Source of the DNA: CS3-C152 sp964347025 | GTDB lineage: Archaea > Aenigmatarchaeota > Aenigmatarchaeia > QMZP01 > QMZT01 | Length of the DNA: 64,000 nt | Reading direction: 5' to 3' | NCBI GenBank assembly: GCA_964347025.1 | Contig: CAYFWU010000003.1 | Location: 1 to 64,000 of the forward strand | The notes under the pieces: generated by a model | What the model was told of the DNA's origin: nothing | The model's input: the letters and a program-made list of their open reading frames with translations, nothing else | The model's database searches: none | Made by a program: the position numbers and the translations under genes | Shown: positions 1 to 7,925 of the stretch, one piece after another | How the letters are laid out: each line of letters opens with the position of its first letter | How positions within the stretch are numbered: the first letter of the stretch is position 1

Positions 1-22
1 TCATCCTGGCGACAATTTAAGG

Positions 23-31
23 ATAAAAAGC
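23..31 (+). promoter_or_regulatory. Possible TATA box for the 366-aa gene
   Basis: An A-rich GATAAAAAG stretch is centred about 25 bases before the ATG at 52. That matches the spacing seen at clearer promoters in this window, but the motif is weak and only 51 bases of upstream sequence are present. Confidence 0.3.
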
Positions 32-51
32 TTACCGGTTTCTGTTAAAAT

Positions 52-1152
52 ATGGAAAAACCAACAGTTAGGAATCTTTATAGAAAATGGTTTGATATGG
101 AATATCCTCTTATAGGGCAGATAAGATCTGGTTACAATGAAAAGAAATTGGAGGAAGGTATCCCAGGAAACTACCTTGCTGATGCTGTTCTAACCCTTGG
201 TGATAATGAATACCTTGTAGTTCATGACGGTGATTTCTGGGACAAAGGCAAGGAATTTAACAAATACAGAGATGGTTACGGAACAATAATTCTTGATACG
301 GCGGACAAGTGGAAGAGATTCGGTGATCAACTGGATCTGAACAGATCAAATGTAACCATCAGGGACTCCAAGAAATACAGATTTGTACCGGAAAGAAAGA
401 TGGGTGAGTTATACGATGAGAACAGGAAGAGGATTAAACTTTTCGGATACCAGGATTTGAGATGGGATCCTGATGAAGATTACAGGGGTGTTGGTTGGTG
501 GGGGGCGACCACAAAAGTCCATCATATTGTTCTTTTTGACGCATTTGTGGAAGGTCAGCTGTTTGCCGATTTATCTGAAGGTAAAATAAGAACATTGTAT
601 GATAGATCAGACATTTTCGTTGAGGTAGAGTCCCGTGGTAGAGGAAAGAAATACCCTATAAAAATGATCACAACACCAACAAGTCTTACTGAGAATTGGT
701 TCTACACCGAATGGCAAGATATTAAAGGAGGTGGTTGTCCGTGTCCAGATGCTGCCTTCAGGGAGTTGAGCAGGAGAAAAAGGATGCAAGAGCCAGAATT
801 TTGGGAAAAATTGCACAAATATACAAAGGGTGAGTTCGTGATGTGTACACATTGGGTAGGGACATATACAAAAAAAACGAGGGACTCCAGAAAATTCGGA
901 AAAGTCGAAGAGGGTGGAGTTATACTTGTAGATCTTTTCCCATTCCCAAAGAATGTCATGTTCAAGGCCTATGATATTCTAAAAAACAGATCTGTGAAAC
1001 TCACAGATAAGGGATACCAAAGGCTGACAAAAGCTGATATTGGAACTGCCTTGGGAAAGATCATCGCACATTTGGGCGGTTTTTCCAATGCCTTTATATT
1101 CCGAGAAACACCCTATTCTGATACAATAAAAAGAAAACAAATAAATGATTGA
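52..1152 (+). CDS. Unrecognised 366-aa soluble protein
   Basis: I do not recognise a family. The protein is rich in charged and aromatic residues and has no signal peptide or membrane segment, so it is probably cytoplasmic. A Cys-Pro-Cys pair (C229, C231) and a later Cys-Thr-His (C265, H267) could form a metal site; this is inferred from spacing only. A tryptophan-rich stretch (around residues 138-150) and repeated Gly-Gly turns suggest a compact folded enzyme or binding protein rather than a structural one. The last 8 bases overlap the start of the methylthiotransferase gene, so the two are probably translated from one mRNA and may be functionally linked, for example in RNA modification. The ATG at 52 is chosen because it follows a TATA-like element at leaderless spacing; a longer N-terminus outside the window is not excluded. 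Confidence 0.75.
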   Translation: MEKPTVRNLYRKWFDMEYPLIGQIRSGYNEKKLEEGIPGNYLADAVLTLGDNEYLVVHDGDFWDKGKEFNKYRDGYGTIILDTADKWKRFGDQLDLNRSNVTIRDSKKYRFVPERKMGELYDENRKRIKLFGYQDLRWDPDEDYRGVGWWGATTKVHHIVLFDAFVEGQLFADLSEGKIRTLYDRSDIFVEVESRGRGKKYPIKMITTPTSLTENWFYTEWQDIKGGGCPCPDAAFRELSRRKRMQEPEFWEKLHKYTKGEFVMCTHWVGTYTKKTRDSRKFGKVEEGGVILVDLFPFPKNVMFKAYDILKNRSVKLTDKGYQRLTKADIGTALGKIIAHLGGFSNAFIFRETPYSDTIKRKQIND

Positions 1153-2404
1153 TATGAAATCTGTTTACATCGAGACCTACGGATGCTCTGCGAACCAATC
1201 ACATTCAGAAGTTATGGCAGGGATCTTGGAAGATAATGGTTTTAAGATAACCGATGGTATAGGGAAAACTGACGCGATCGTTATAAACACATGTATCGTG
1301 AAAACCCCGACCGAGAACAAGATCAGGGACAGGATAAAGTTCATTCAGAATAAATATCCCAGTAAAAAACTGATCATCGCCGGGTGCGCAACTGATGGCG
1401 AATATCGGATATTCAGAAGGCTCGCTCCCGACGCCTTGTTTCTCTCTTCCCATAAATCGAGGGATATCGCTGGCCTGCTTTTGAAAGAAGCGAAAGAAAC
1501 GAAAAGGAAGATCAGGAAAAACCCGCTTGTGGGGATAACAGAGATCGCCTCCGGATGTTTAGGGGAGTGTGCATACTGCATAGTCAAGCTCGCTAGGAGG
1601 GATTTGAAATCGAGATCTATAGAGGAAATAGTAAGGGAGACAGAGGATTCTTTGAGGGGAGGATGCAGGGAAATATGGATAACCTCCCAAGACTGCGGAT
1701 GTTACGGTTTGGATATTGGATCGAATCTGGCTGAACTCATGAAAGGGATAGTTGAATTAGAGAGGGAGTTCCGAATACGTATTGGTATGATGAACCCAAC
1801 GTATATCAAAAAGATTTTGAAAGAACTTATCGAGATTTACAGAAACCCCAAAATCTACAAGTTCATTCACATTCCTGTCCAGTCTGGATCTGATAAAATT
1901 CTGAAATCCATGAGGAGAGGTTACGGAACAAGGGATTTCCGAAGGATAGTTAAAGCGTTTCGAAATACCTTCCCTAGTATAACGCTTTCCACAGACATAA
2001 TAGTCGGTTTCCCAGAAGAAACAGAAAGGGATTTCGAAAAGAGCCTATCCCTTGTCAGGGAGATCAAACCGGATGTGATTAACATATCTAAATTCTTTCC
2101 CAGACCTAGGACACCTGCTTCTAGGATGCAAAGGATCGATAATAAAACTGTAAAGAGAAGATCGAAAAAAATGGCAGAGCTGGCAGAGGAAACAGGATTT
2201 GAAAGAAACAAGAAATTGATAGGTAAAGAATACCATGTTCTGGTAAATGAAAGAGGGAAGAAAAAGGACCAGTTCATGGGAAGGAATGAAAACTATAAAC
2301 CCGTTGTCCTAAAGGAAGGAAAGGACGTAATGGGTAAAATTTTAAAGGTGAGAATAACCTCTGCCGGAAAAACTTACCTGGTTGGAGAGATTTTAAACGG
2401 GTAG
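1145..2404 (+). CDS. tRNA N6-threonylcarbamoyladenosine methylthiotransferase, CDKAL1/MtaB type
   Basis: This is a radical-SAM methylthiotransferase of the MiaB/MtaB/CDKAL1 family. The family adds a methylthio group to the modified adenosine at position 37 of tRNA (ms2t6A in the archaeal/eukaryotic branch). All three parts are visible. The N-terminal UPF0004 domain has its cluster-binding cysteines at C14, C50 and C81. The radical-SAM domain has the CxxxCxxC motif at C138, C142 and C145. The C-terminal TRAM-like RNA-binding domain covers roughly residues 355-417. The length of 419 aa is normal. The ATG at 1145 lies inside the end of the upstream gene; the in-frame ATG at 1154 is an equally possible start. 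The 3' end overlaps the convergent membrane-protein gene by 12 bases. The family call is firm; the CDKAL1-type subfamily is inferred from the archaeal context and the YGCSAN opening. Confidence 0.92.
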   Translation: MIDMKSVYIETYGCSANQSHSEVMAGILEDNGFKITDGIGKTDAIVINTCIVKTPTENKIRDRIKFIQNKYPSKKLIIAGCATDGEYRIFRRLAPDALFLSSHKSRDIAGLLLKEAKETKRKIRKNPLVGITEIASGCLGECAYCIVKLARRDLKSRSIEEIVRETEDSLRGGCREIWITSQDCGCYGLDIGSNLAELMKGIVELEREFRIRIGMMNPTYIKKILKELIEIYRNPKIYKFIHIPVQSGSDKILKSMRRGYGTRDFRRIVKAFRNTFPSITLSTDIIVGFPEETERDFEKSLSLVREIKPDVINISKFFPRPRTPASRMQRIDNKTVKRRSKKMAELAEETGFERNKKLIGKEYHVLVNERGKKKDQFMGRNENYKPVVLKEGKDVMGKILKVRITSAGKTYLVGEILNG

Positions 2405-2815
2405 GAAACCCATTGCCAAACCAACCAAGATAGGAACTGCATACATGGTCAGGAAGTAACCGATAACTCCCACCAAAATCGCATGGGTTATTGCCAGTTC
2501 TTTGAAAAAGAACTTTACCAGAATGATCCAGATCAGAATCGGAAGAATCACTGGCAGGAATGGTATGAAAGAAGCGAATTGTACCAGAAGACTGAAGATC
2601 ACCGGAATGTTTATTATGTTTATGACCAAGACCAAGAGAAATGCGTTCGTTGCTCTAACTTCCTCAGAGAAATGTTTGCCCACTATCTCAAGGAGGATGA
2701 GAAGAACTATACCTCCTATTATCGTGGACAGTATGATGTTGATTGCAAGGGTTATGGGGTCCGCGAAACCTACTCCAAGATTGCTTATAAACTCAGTCAA
2801 AAAGTCCGCAGCCAT
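2393..2815 (-). CDS. Small four-helix integral membrane protein
   Basis: This is a 140-aa, strongly hydrophobic protein with about four predicted membrane helices (roughly residues 23-45, 58-80, 82-102 and 110-136). The only clearly polar stretch is a short loop around residues 47-56 carrying Glu, Lys and His. There are no recognisable catalytic motifs. Proteins of this size and shape are common, uncharacterised archaeal membrane proteins; I cannot assign a function. The ATG at 2815 is supported by a TATA-like box 26 bases upstream (2837-2846). Its 3' end overlaps the convergent methylthiotransferase gene by 12 bases. Confidence 0.8.
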   Translation of the reverse strand: MAADFLTEFISNLGVGFADPITLAINIILSTIIGGIVLLILLEIVGKHFSEEVRATNAFLLVLVINIINIPVIFSLLVQFASFIPFLPVILPILIWIILVKFFFKELAITHAILVGVIGYFLTMYAVPILVGLAMGFLPV

Positions 2816-2836
2816 GTTAATAGTTTGGTGAAGGAC

Positions 2837-2846
2837 ATTTTTAAAG
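2837..2846 (-). promoter_or_regulatory. TATA box of the small membrane-protein gene
   Basis: On the - strand the sequence reads CTTTAAAAAT, centred about 26 bases before the ATG at 2815. This is the spacing expected for an archaeal promoter making a leaderless transcript. Confidence 0.6.
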
Positions 2847-2848
2847 TT

Positions 2849-3619
2849 TTAAATTCCTTTCAGAAGTTCTAAAATTTTGTCATGAATCTTTCCGTTGGTT
2901 GCAAGAAAATCATTGCTTTGCGGGGTCCAATCATTTCCTTCGAAATCCGTGACCCTACCTTCGGCCTCCCTCACGAGCAATGTCCCTGCAGCGACATCGT
3001 AAGAATGAAAACCACACGTCAGGTAACAACCAACTCTCCCGGCAGCCACGAAGGCGATTTCAAGCGCTCCAGCCCGCATCCTGTTGAAATCCATAGCCAA
3101 GGGTTTAATCCTTCTGAAAACCTCTATTGCCCTCATTACATTCCTCTCATCGCTGTTGTGGCAATATGTAAGCAGGGATTTCGAGATGTCAGATTCCTTT
3201 GATACACGAATCTTCTTTCCGTTGAGATACGCTCCCCTCCCCTTTTCTGCATAAAATGTCTCCTTTGTCACTGGAGCGTGTACGACACCCACTATCGGTT
3301 CATTTCGTTTCATCAGGGCTATCGATACATTGAAAAAAGGGTTTTTAATGGAATAGTTGGTCGTCCCGTCAAGCGGATCAACAATCCACATACATTCGGA
3401 ATCTTTCATCTCCTTGCCGGACTCCTCGGAATATATACTGTAATCAGGGAATGTTTTCCTGAGTATTGAAAGAATCTTTTTCTCTGATCTGACGTCCATC
3501 TCTGTTACGAGGTCCCTCCCGGTTTTCATCCTTATCGTATGAATGTTATGAAAACCTGTTTCAAGAATCTTCCCTCCCCCCTTCGCTGCCCTGATTGCGA
3601 CATCAAGTTCTTTTGGCAT
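2849..3619 (-). CDS. Inositol monophosphatase family protein (archaeal IMPase/FBPase type)
   Basis: This is a Mg2+-dependent sugar or inositol phosphatase of the IMPase superfamily. Archaeal members hydrolyse inositol-1-phosphate, often also fructose-1,6-bisphosphate, and act in the cytoplasm. The metal-binding signature is complete: Glu65-Glu66-Ser, then Asp81-Pro-Leu-Asp84-Gly-Thr-Thr-Asn, then Tyr207-Asp208-Val-Ala-Ala-Gly, where most relatives have Trp-Asp. The length of 256 aa is typical. It lies 31 bases downstream of glmS on the same strand but has its own TATA-like box (3641-3650), so it can be transcribed separately. Substrate preference cannot be read from the sequence. The family call is firm. 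Confidence 0.92.
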   Translation of the reverse strand: MPKELDVAIRAAKGGGKILETGFHNIHTIRMKTGRDLVTEMDVRSEKKILSILRKTFPDYSIYSEESGKEMKDSECMWIVDPLDGTTNYSIKNPFFNVSIALMKRNEPIVGVVHAPVTKETFYAEKGRGAYLNGKKIRVSKESDISKSLLTYCHNSDERNVMRAIEVFRRIKPLAMDFNRMRAGALEIAFVAAGRVGCYLTCGFHSYDVAAGTLLVREAEGRVTDFEGNDWTPQSNDFLATNGKIHDKILELLKGI

Positions 3620-3640
3620 AAAGAAGTATTTGTGGGCCTT

Positions 3641-3650
3641 AATTTAAAAA
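3641..3650 (-). promoter_or_regulatory. TATA box of the IMPase-family gene
   Basis: On the - strand the sequence reads TTTTTAAATT, centred 26 bases before the ATG at 3619. It lies in the 31-base gap after glmS and suggests independent leaderless transcription. Confidence 0.6.
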
Positions 3651-5420
3651 TTATTCCACTGTTACGCTTTTCGCGAGGTTTCTGGGCTGATCTATGTCAC
3701 AACCCCTTAAAACTCCTAAGTGATAGGCAAGCAGCTGGACAGGTATTATGTTGACTATGGGAGAAGCGATCCCAACGTCCGGCGTCTTCAGCCAGTAGTC
3801 GAATACCTCGTTCCTCTTCGGGCCGACACCAATTATGAAACCACCCCTAGCCTTGATCTCCATGGCATTCCCCATTATGTTGTTGGTTCCGTCATTCGCT
3901 GTCAAAACGATGCATGGGGAACCTTTCTCTATCAGGGCGATGGGTCCATGTTTCAATTCCCCTCCGGCAAAGCCCTGGGCGTGTATGTAACTGACCTCCA
4001 TTATCTTTATCGCGGATTCCAGTGCCATGGGGTAATTCAATGCCCTTCCGATTATGTAGACATTCTTCTTCCTGTAGATCTCTCTCGCGAGCTTTTTGAT
4101 GTGTTCCTCATATCTCGGATTTAACATGTCGTTGATCTTGGAGGCGGTTTCAAGTAAAAGCTTCTTCCCTTCGTTCAATTTCCCTGTACATGCATATGCA
4201 AGGAGGTAGAGTATAGCCAGCTGAGCTGTCGTGGCCTTCGTGGAAGCGACTGCTTTTTCCGGTCCTGCCTTTATCAGGAAGGTCATGTCCGAAACGCGAT
4301 CGAGTGTGGAACCCTTAACATTCACCAGCGATATGATTTTTACTCCCTTCTCCTTCGCTGTTTTAACGGCCTCCAGAACATCTGCTGTCTCACCGCTCTG
4401 TGAAACAGTTATTAAAAGGGTTTTCCTTGTCAGGAAATGCCTGTAGTTCGGGAACTCGGATGAGACCACGTAGTTAACATGTTTACCAGCGACTTTCGAG
4501 AAAACGTATTCACCTGTCTGACAGACCTTTCCCGCGGTCCCGCATCCGGTCAGGAACACGCCGAACGCCTTGTTTATTTCGTTCGCTACCCTTTTTATCT
4601 CTCTTTCATCCTGGTTAAGTGCGCGCATTATGGTTTCCTTCTGTTCCATTATCTCCTTTATCATGTAATGTTCATGCTCTCCCTTGTCCGCCTGTTTAGC
4701 ATCCCAGTCTATGGTTATAACCCTCTTTTTAATGTCCTTCCCATCCATTAGGCCCCTGAATTTCGGCTCTCCCTTTAAAACAACCATCTCTCCATCATCC
4801 AGATACATAACCCTTCTGGTGTAATCCAGAAAGGCGGGGACGTCTGATGCGATAAAGTATTCGTTTTCGCCGACCCCGAGAATGAGAGGGGAACCCGTCC
4901 TCGCTGCAATCAGACCAGGGAAGTCCCTCTTGATAACAATTATTGCTGATCTCCCCTTCAAAGAATTCATTGCCTTTCGAACAGCCTCTTCAATATCAAC
5001 ACCTGATCTGAGATTATCCTCTATCAAATGCGCTATAACTTCCGTGTCTGTATCACTCCTGAATTTATGACTCTTCTTTTTCAGTCGCTTTTTTAGTTCA
5101 GAAAAGTTCTCTATTATACCATTGTGAATAACAGCGATGTCCTCTTTACAGTCGGTCTGCGGGTGTGAATTACGTTTGGAGACTTTCCCATGTGTTGCCC
5201 ACCTGGTGTGCCCGAACCCTATACTTCCAGGCATATCTGTTAAACGTAATTTCCTATTAACATCCTCTATCTTTCCCTTGTCCTTCTTTACCCAGATCCT
5301 TCCTTTGGCAAGCGTTGCAACACCACAGCTGTCGTATCCCCTGTATTCAAGTTTTCTGAGCGACTCCACTAACAAAGGCGCGACCTTACGACCGCCCACG
5401 TAACCCGCTATACCGCACAT
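3651..5420 (-). CDS. glmS: Glutamine--fructose-6-phosphate aminotransferase (isomerizing)
   Basis: GlmS makes glucosamine-6-phosphate from fructose-6-phosphate and glutamine, the entry step to UDP-N-acetylglucosamine. The protein begins Met-Cys-Gly-Ile, exposing the catalytic Cys2 of the N-terminal glutamine amidotransferase domain (about residues 2-220). Two SIS sugar-phosphate isomerase domains follow, one with the GCGTAG loop near residue 295 and one in the C-terminal third. The protein ends with the family's characteristic DQPRNLAKSVTVE tail. The length of 589 aa is close to the usual ~600. The ATG at 5420 lies 26 bases from a TATA box. In this cell the product may feed N-glycan synthesis, which would matter given the sequon-rich giant surface proteins nearby; that link is inference. 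Confidence 0.96.
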   Translation of the reverse strand: MCGIAGYVGGRKVAPLLVESLRKLEYRGYDSCGVATLAKGRIWVKKDKGKIEDVNRKLRLTDMPGSIGFGHTRWATHGKVSKRNSHPQTDCKEDIAVIHNGIIENFSELKKRLKKKSHKFRSDTDTEVIAHLIEDNLRSGVDIEEAVRKAMNSLKGRSAIIVIKRDFPGLIAARTGSPLILGVGENEYFIASDVPAFLDYTRRVMYLDDGEMVVLKGEPKFRGLMDGKDIKKRVITIDWDAKQADKGEHEHYMIKEIMEQKETIMRALNQDEREIKRVANEINKAFGVFLTGCGTAGKVCQTGEYVFSKVAGKHVNYVVSSEFPNYRHFLTRKTLLITVSQSGETADVLEAVKTAKEKGVKIISLVNVKGSTLDRVSDMTFLIKAGPEKAVASTKATTAQLAILYLLAYACTGKLNEGKKLLLETASKINDMLNPRYEEHIKKLAREIYRKKNVYIIGRALNYPMALESAIKIMEVSYIHAQGFAGGELKHGPIALIEKGSPCIVLTANDGTNNIMGNAMEIKARGGFIIGVGPKRNEVFDYWLKTPDVGIASPIVNIIPVQLLAYHLGVLRGCDIDQPRNLAKSVTVE

Positions 5421-5440
5421 GAGAATTATTTTCTATAAGC

Positions 5441-5450
5441 GTATTTAAAG
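5441..5450 (-). promoter_or_regulatory. TATA box of glmS
   Basis: The - strand reads CTTTAAATAC, centred 26 bases before the glmS ATG, which indicates a leaderless promoter. The 78-base gap to the upstream lipoprotein gene holds nothing else I can recognise. Confidence 0.65.
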
Positions 5451-5498
5451 TTTTTACCCATATTTTTACCCAAATTTCACCAGAATACGCGAATTCAC

Positions 5499-5858
5499 TC
5501 ATTTCTCGAATATTCTTTCTCTATATACCTTTTCATATTCCTCAAATTCTGGGCGTTCAGGAATAACCCATTTAACATGTACCCATTTCCCGGTTTTTTT
5601 ATCCAAAAAACTTTCGGAATAACTATCCAGAGATCCAAGAGGAAAATAATCAATGTACTTTTCTAATTTGGTGGGAGAACACGACCTGTCTATTCTAATA
5701 ATCTTCAAACATCTATCTGTTTCGTCCTTGCTATAGGGGTTGAATTCACGTATTACGTATTCCTTTTCTCCCCGTGAACAACCGAAAGAGCCAAGCGCGA
5801 GACTACTAATAATGACACAAGATACGTATTTCTTCAATCCAGATAACATTTTAATCAC
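5499..5858 (-). CDS. Small putative lipoprotein, function unknown
   Basis: This is a 119-aa protein with a typical export signal: a Lys-Lys-bearing N-terminus, a hydrophobic core (residues 12-25) and a lipobox-like Leu-Gly-Ser-Phe-Gly-Cys ending at Cys27. This suggests a protein exported and anchored outside the membrane by a lipid on the cysteine. The mature part is short, charged and has two further cysteines (about 50 and 60), which could pair. No family recognised. The 5'-most start is a GTG at 5858, 28 bases from a TATA-like element; the ATG at 5849 is the alternative. It is divergently arranged with the TrmB-family gene. Confidence 0.65.
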   Translation of the reverse strand: MIKMLSGLKKYVSCVIISSLALGSFGCSRGEKEYVIREFNPYSKDETDRCLKIIRIDRSCSPTKLEKYIDYFPLGSLDSYSESFLDKKTGKWVHVKWVIPERPEFEEYEKVYRERIFEK

Positions 5859-5881
5859 TTATAAATAGTCACGTATTAGGA

Positions 5882-5892
5882 CTTATAAAAAT
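5882..5892 (-). promoter_or_regulatory. Possible TATA box of the lipoprotein gene
   Basis: The - strand reads ATTTTTATAAG, about 28 bases before the GTG at 5858. A second TATA-like stretch closer to the gene (5860-5870) is too near the start to serve the same role. Confidence 0.35.
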
Positions 5893-5916
5893 TTGTAGTA
5901 AAAACTTTTACGAAAA

Positions 5917-5924
5917 TATTTAAA
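5917..5924 (+). promoter_or_regulatory. TATA box of the TrmB-family gene
   Basis: TATTTAAA is centred 26 bases before the ATG at 5946, the standard archaeal position for a leaderless mRNA. It shares an 87-base divergent intergenic region with the lipoprotein promoter. Confidence 0.65.
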
Positions 5925-5945
5925 TGGAAAATACAATTTTATGTT

Positions 5946-6677
5946 ATGAAAGAGAATCTAAAAGAACTGGGACTGACAAATAACGAGATCGAGGTGTATC
6001 TAACACTTTTGAGAAAGGGATCGATTTCTGTGAATGAAATCGCTGAACGTTCAGGGCTACATAGGCAAGCCGTGTACGACGCCCTTGACAGACTTCTGGA
6101 GAAGGGCTTTGTCAGCTTTGTCACTAAAAATAATAAAAAATATTTCCAAGGAATAAACCCGGAGAAAATAATGGAATTTATCAAGGAGAAGGAGGAGAAG
6201 TTCAGATCGATCCTCCCTGAATTAATTAACTTAACAAAACTTCCTAGAGAGGACACACTTGTAGAGGTTTTTAAAGGAAAGGGAATAGTAAGGACAGTTT
6301 ACAGGGACATAATCAAAGAATTCCAGAGAAAACACGGAGAAGTCCTTATATCCGGGGTTGATGAAAGGAAGTTCATGGAAGAAGATAAGATCGCCCTGTA
6401 CCAACACCTCAAAAGATTACGAAAGCTTGGGTGTAAAGAAAGGATTTTAATCAGAGAAGGCGATACCTATTTGGTTAAAGGTACACAAACAGAATATAGG
6501 TGGATCCCAGAAGAAGCATTTAACCCCACACCAATCTATGTTTACAATAACAAATTAACAATCATTATCTGGGGAAATCCCAACTATGCGGTCATGATAG
6601 ATAATAAAAACCTCGCTGTTTCATACAGAAAACAATTCAATCTACTCTGGAAAATTTCCAAAAAGGTGAAAAAATAA
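5946..6677 (+). CDS. TrmB-family transcriptional regulator
   Basis: This is a 243-aa archaeal regulator. Residues 1-70 form the TrmB-type winged helix, opening with the characteristic 'LGLTNNEIEVYLTLL' pattern and a recognition helix around Leu38-His-Arg-Gln-Ala-Val-Tyr. A short coiled-coil linker (about 72-95) leads to a C-terminal TrmB effector-like domain (about 95-240). TrmB proteins usually sense sugars or metabolites and repress or activate transport and sugar genes, often including themselves. The gene has its own leaderless promoter and ends 3 bases from the end of the ~57-kb surface-protein block, which is transcribed toward it. It may control the divergent lipoprotein gene, itself, or the block; only its position suggests any of these. 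Confidence 0.88.
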   Translation: MKENLKELGLTNNEIEVYLTLLRKGSISVNEIAERSGLHRQAVYDALDRLLEKGFVSFVTKNNKKYFQGINPEKIMEFIKEKEEKFRSILPELINLTKLPREDTLVEVFKGKGIVRTVYRDIIKEFQRKHGEVLISGVDERKFMEEDKIALYQHLKRLRKLGCKERILIREGDTYLVKGTQTEYRWIPEEAFNPTPIYVYNNKLTIIIWGNPNYAVMIDNKNLAVSYRKQFNLLWKISKKVKK

Positions 6678-6680
6678 TAT

Positions 6681-7925
6681 CTATTCAAAAACCAAGGCGC
6701 TCACGCCCTTCTTGTAGGTCTGGACGTTTCTCGAAACTTCATCCAGCCCGTCCTTCAGAACCTCGAATCTCCGTTCATAATTGTCCACAAGGTCGTTTAT
6801 GAAATCCCTTATGTGTTCTTTGAAATTCTTTATGTCCTCGATGTTTTCAACTAATGCCTTGTTTAATCGCTCTTCACTGTCCCTCAAGTGATTTAAAATG
6901 TTATCATTGGCCTCTTTAAGTTTTGTAATAACGGCCTCCTCGAAGTAGCGATGCTTCCCGTCCAAGGAGGTGATCTTTTCATTCACCTCTTTCTTCAGAT
7001 CATCCGTGGTTTTCATGAATTCGAGTTTTGCCTGTTCAAGGTCCTCCATACTGGTCTTGATCTTCTCCTCAATTGTCTGCAGACCCTCGGTTATCTCTTT
7101 GGAGACATCCTTACGTATATCCAGCTCCATCTCATTCTTGAGCTTGTCAAGACTCTTTGCATGCGAGGAAAGAATATTCAATTTCTCGTCTGCCTGTGAT
7201 TTGACTATCAGGAATTCCTTCATCATCCCATCGAATTCCTTCTTTTTATCCCTCTCTTTGCGGTCGAATTCTCTTTTGAGTTTGTCTAGCATTTTCGTGA
7301 GATCTGCCTTGAAGAGTTCAAGCTTGTCAGAGAAGTTCTTGCTTTCCCCCTCCATATTCTGTATCCTGTGATCAAGATCAGAATCCTTCCCTCTTAAATT
7401 TTCAAGGCTTCCTTCCAGATCCTTGAAATCGGAGATTATCTTCTTGAACTCTTTGAACAGGCTTCCTTTCTCCATCCTTATCTGACCCATCTCGATAACA
7501 AGCTTCTTTTCAAGATCATCTATACTCTTTTTCTGTTCATCAAAGTTCTTTTCGAACTCCTCTATACGTTCTTCCACATCCTTGCCTATATCTTCAAACC
7601 TCCTGTCCTCAGAGTCTACCTTTTTTTCCATGACATCAATCCTGTTTAAAAGTTTCTCCTTAAACAAGGTTTGCTTGCCTTTCAGATCTGTAAGCGATTT
7701 GTTCAGGCCCTTTACAGATTCCCTCAGTTCGGAAAAAATCTGGTCATCCTTTTCTTCCTTCTTGCCAAGACCCTTTGTCAGGAGTTTCAATTCAGCTATG
7801 CTTTTTGAATTCTTTTCAACCAACTTCCTTACATCTTCCAATAAATAGTTATAACTATTTTTCAGTTCTTCCTTCTCCTCCTTAAGATCCTTTATTTTCC
7901 CCCCGAGTTTTTCAAATTTGTCCAT
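6681..7925 (-). CDS. Cytoplasmic long coiled-coil protein (414 aa)
   Basis: The sequence is almost entirely heptad-like Lys/Glu/Leu-rich coiled coil, with no signal peptide, membrane helix or enzyme motif. Its first ~40 residues (a Leu-Gly-Gly-Lys-Ile-Lys-Asp-Leu-Lys-Glu-Glu pattern) resemble those of the coiled-coil gene immediately upstream, so the two are probably paralogues. It is the last gene of the - strand block. Its ATG shares one base with the upstream stop codon (TGATG), which implies translational coupling. The last ~60 residues are less regular and could be a small folded end piece. A scaffold or filament role is likely by composition only. Confidence 0.8.
   Translation of the reverse strand: MDKFEKLGGKIKDLKEEKEELKNSYNYLLEDVRKLVEKNSKSIAELKLLTKGLGKKEEKDDQIFSELRESVKGLNKSLTDLKGKQTLFKEKLLNRIDVMEKKVDSEDRRFEDIGKDVEERIEEFEKNFDEQKKSIDDLEKKLVIEMGQIRMEKGSLFKEFKKIISDFKDLEGSLENLRGKDSDLDHRIQNMEGESKNFSDKLELFKADLTKMLDKLKREFDRKERDKKKEFDGMMKEFLIVKSQADEKLNILSSHAKSLDKLKNEMELDIRKDVSKEITEGLQTIEEKIKTSMEDLEQAKLEFMKTTDDLKKEVNEKITSLDGKHRYFEEAVITKLKEANDNILNHLRDSEERLNKALVENIEDIKNFKEHIRDFINDLVDNYERRFEVLKDGLDEVSRNVQTYKKGVSALVFE

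Noticed and set aside
2483..2872. + strand frames opposite the small membrane protein
   Set aside because: Antisense to a well-formed membrane protein with its own promoter; the translation has no convincing features.
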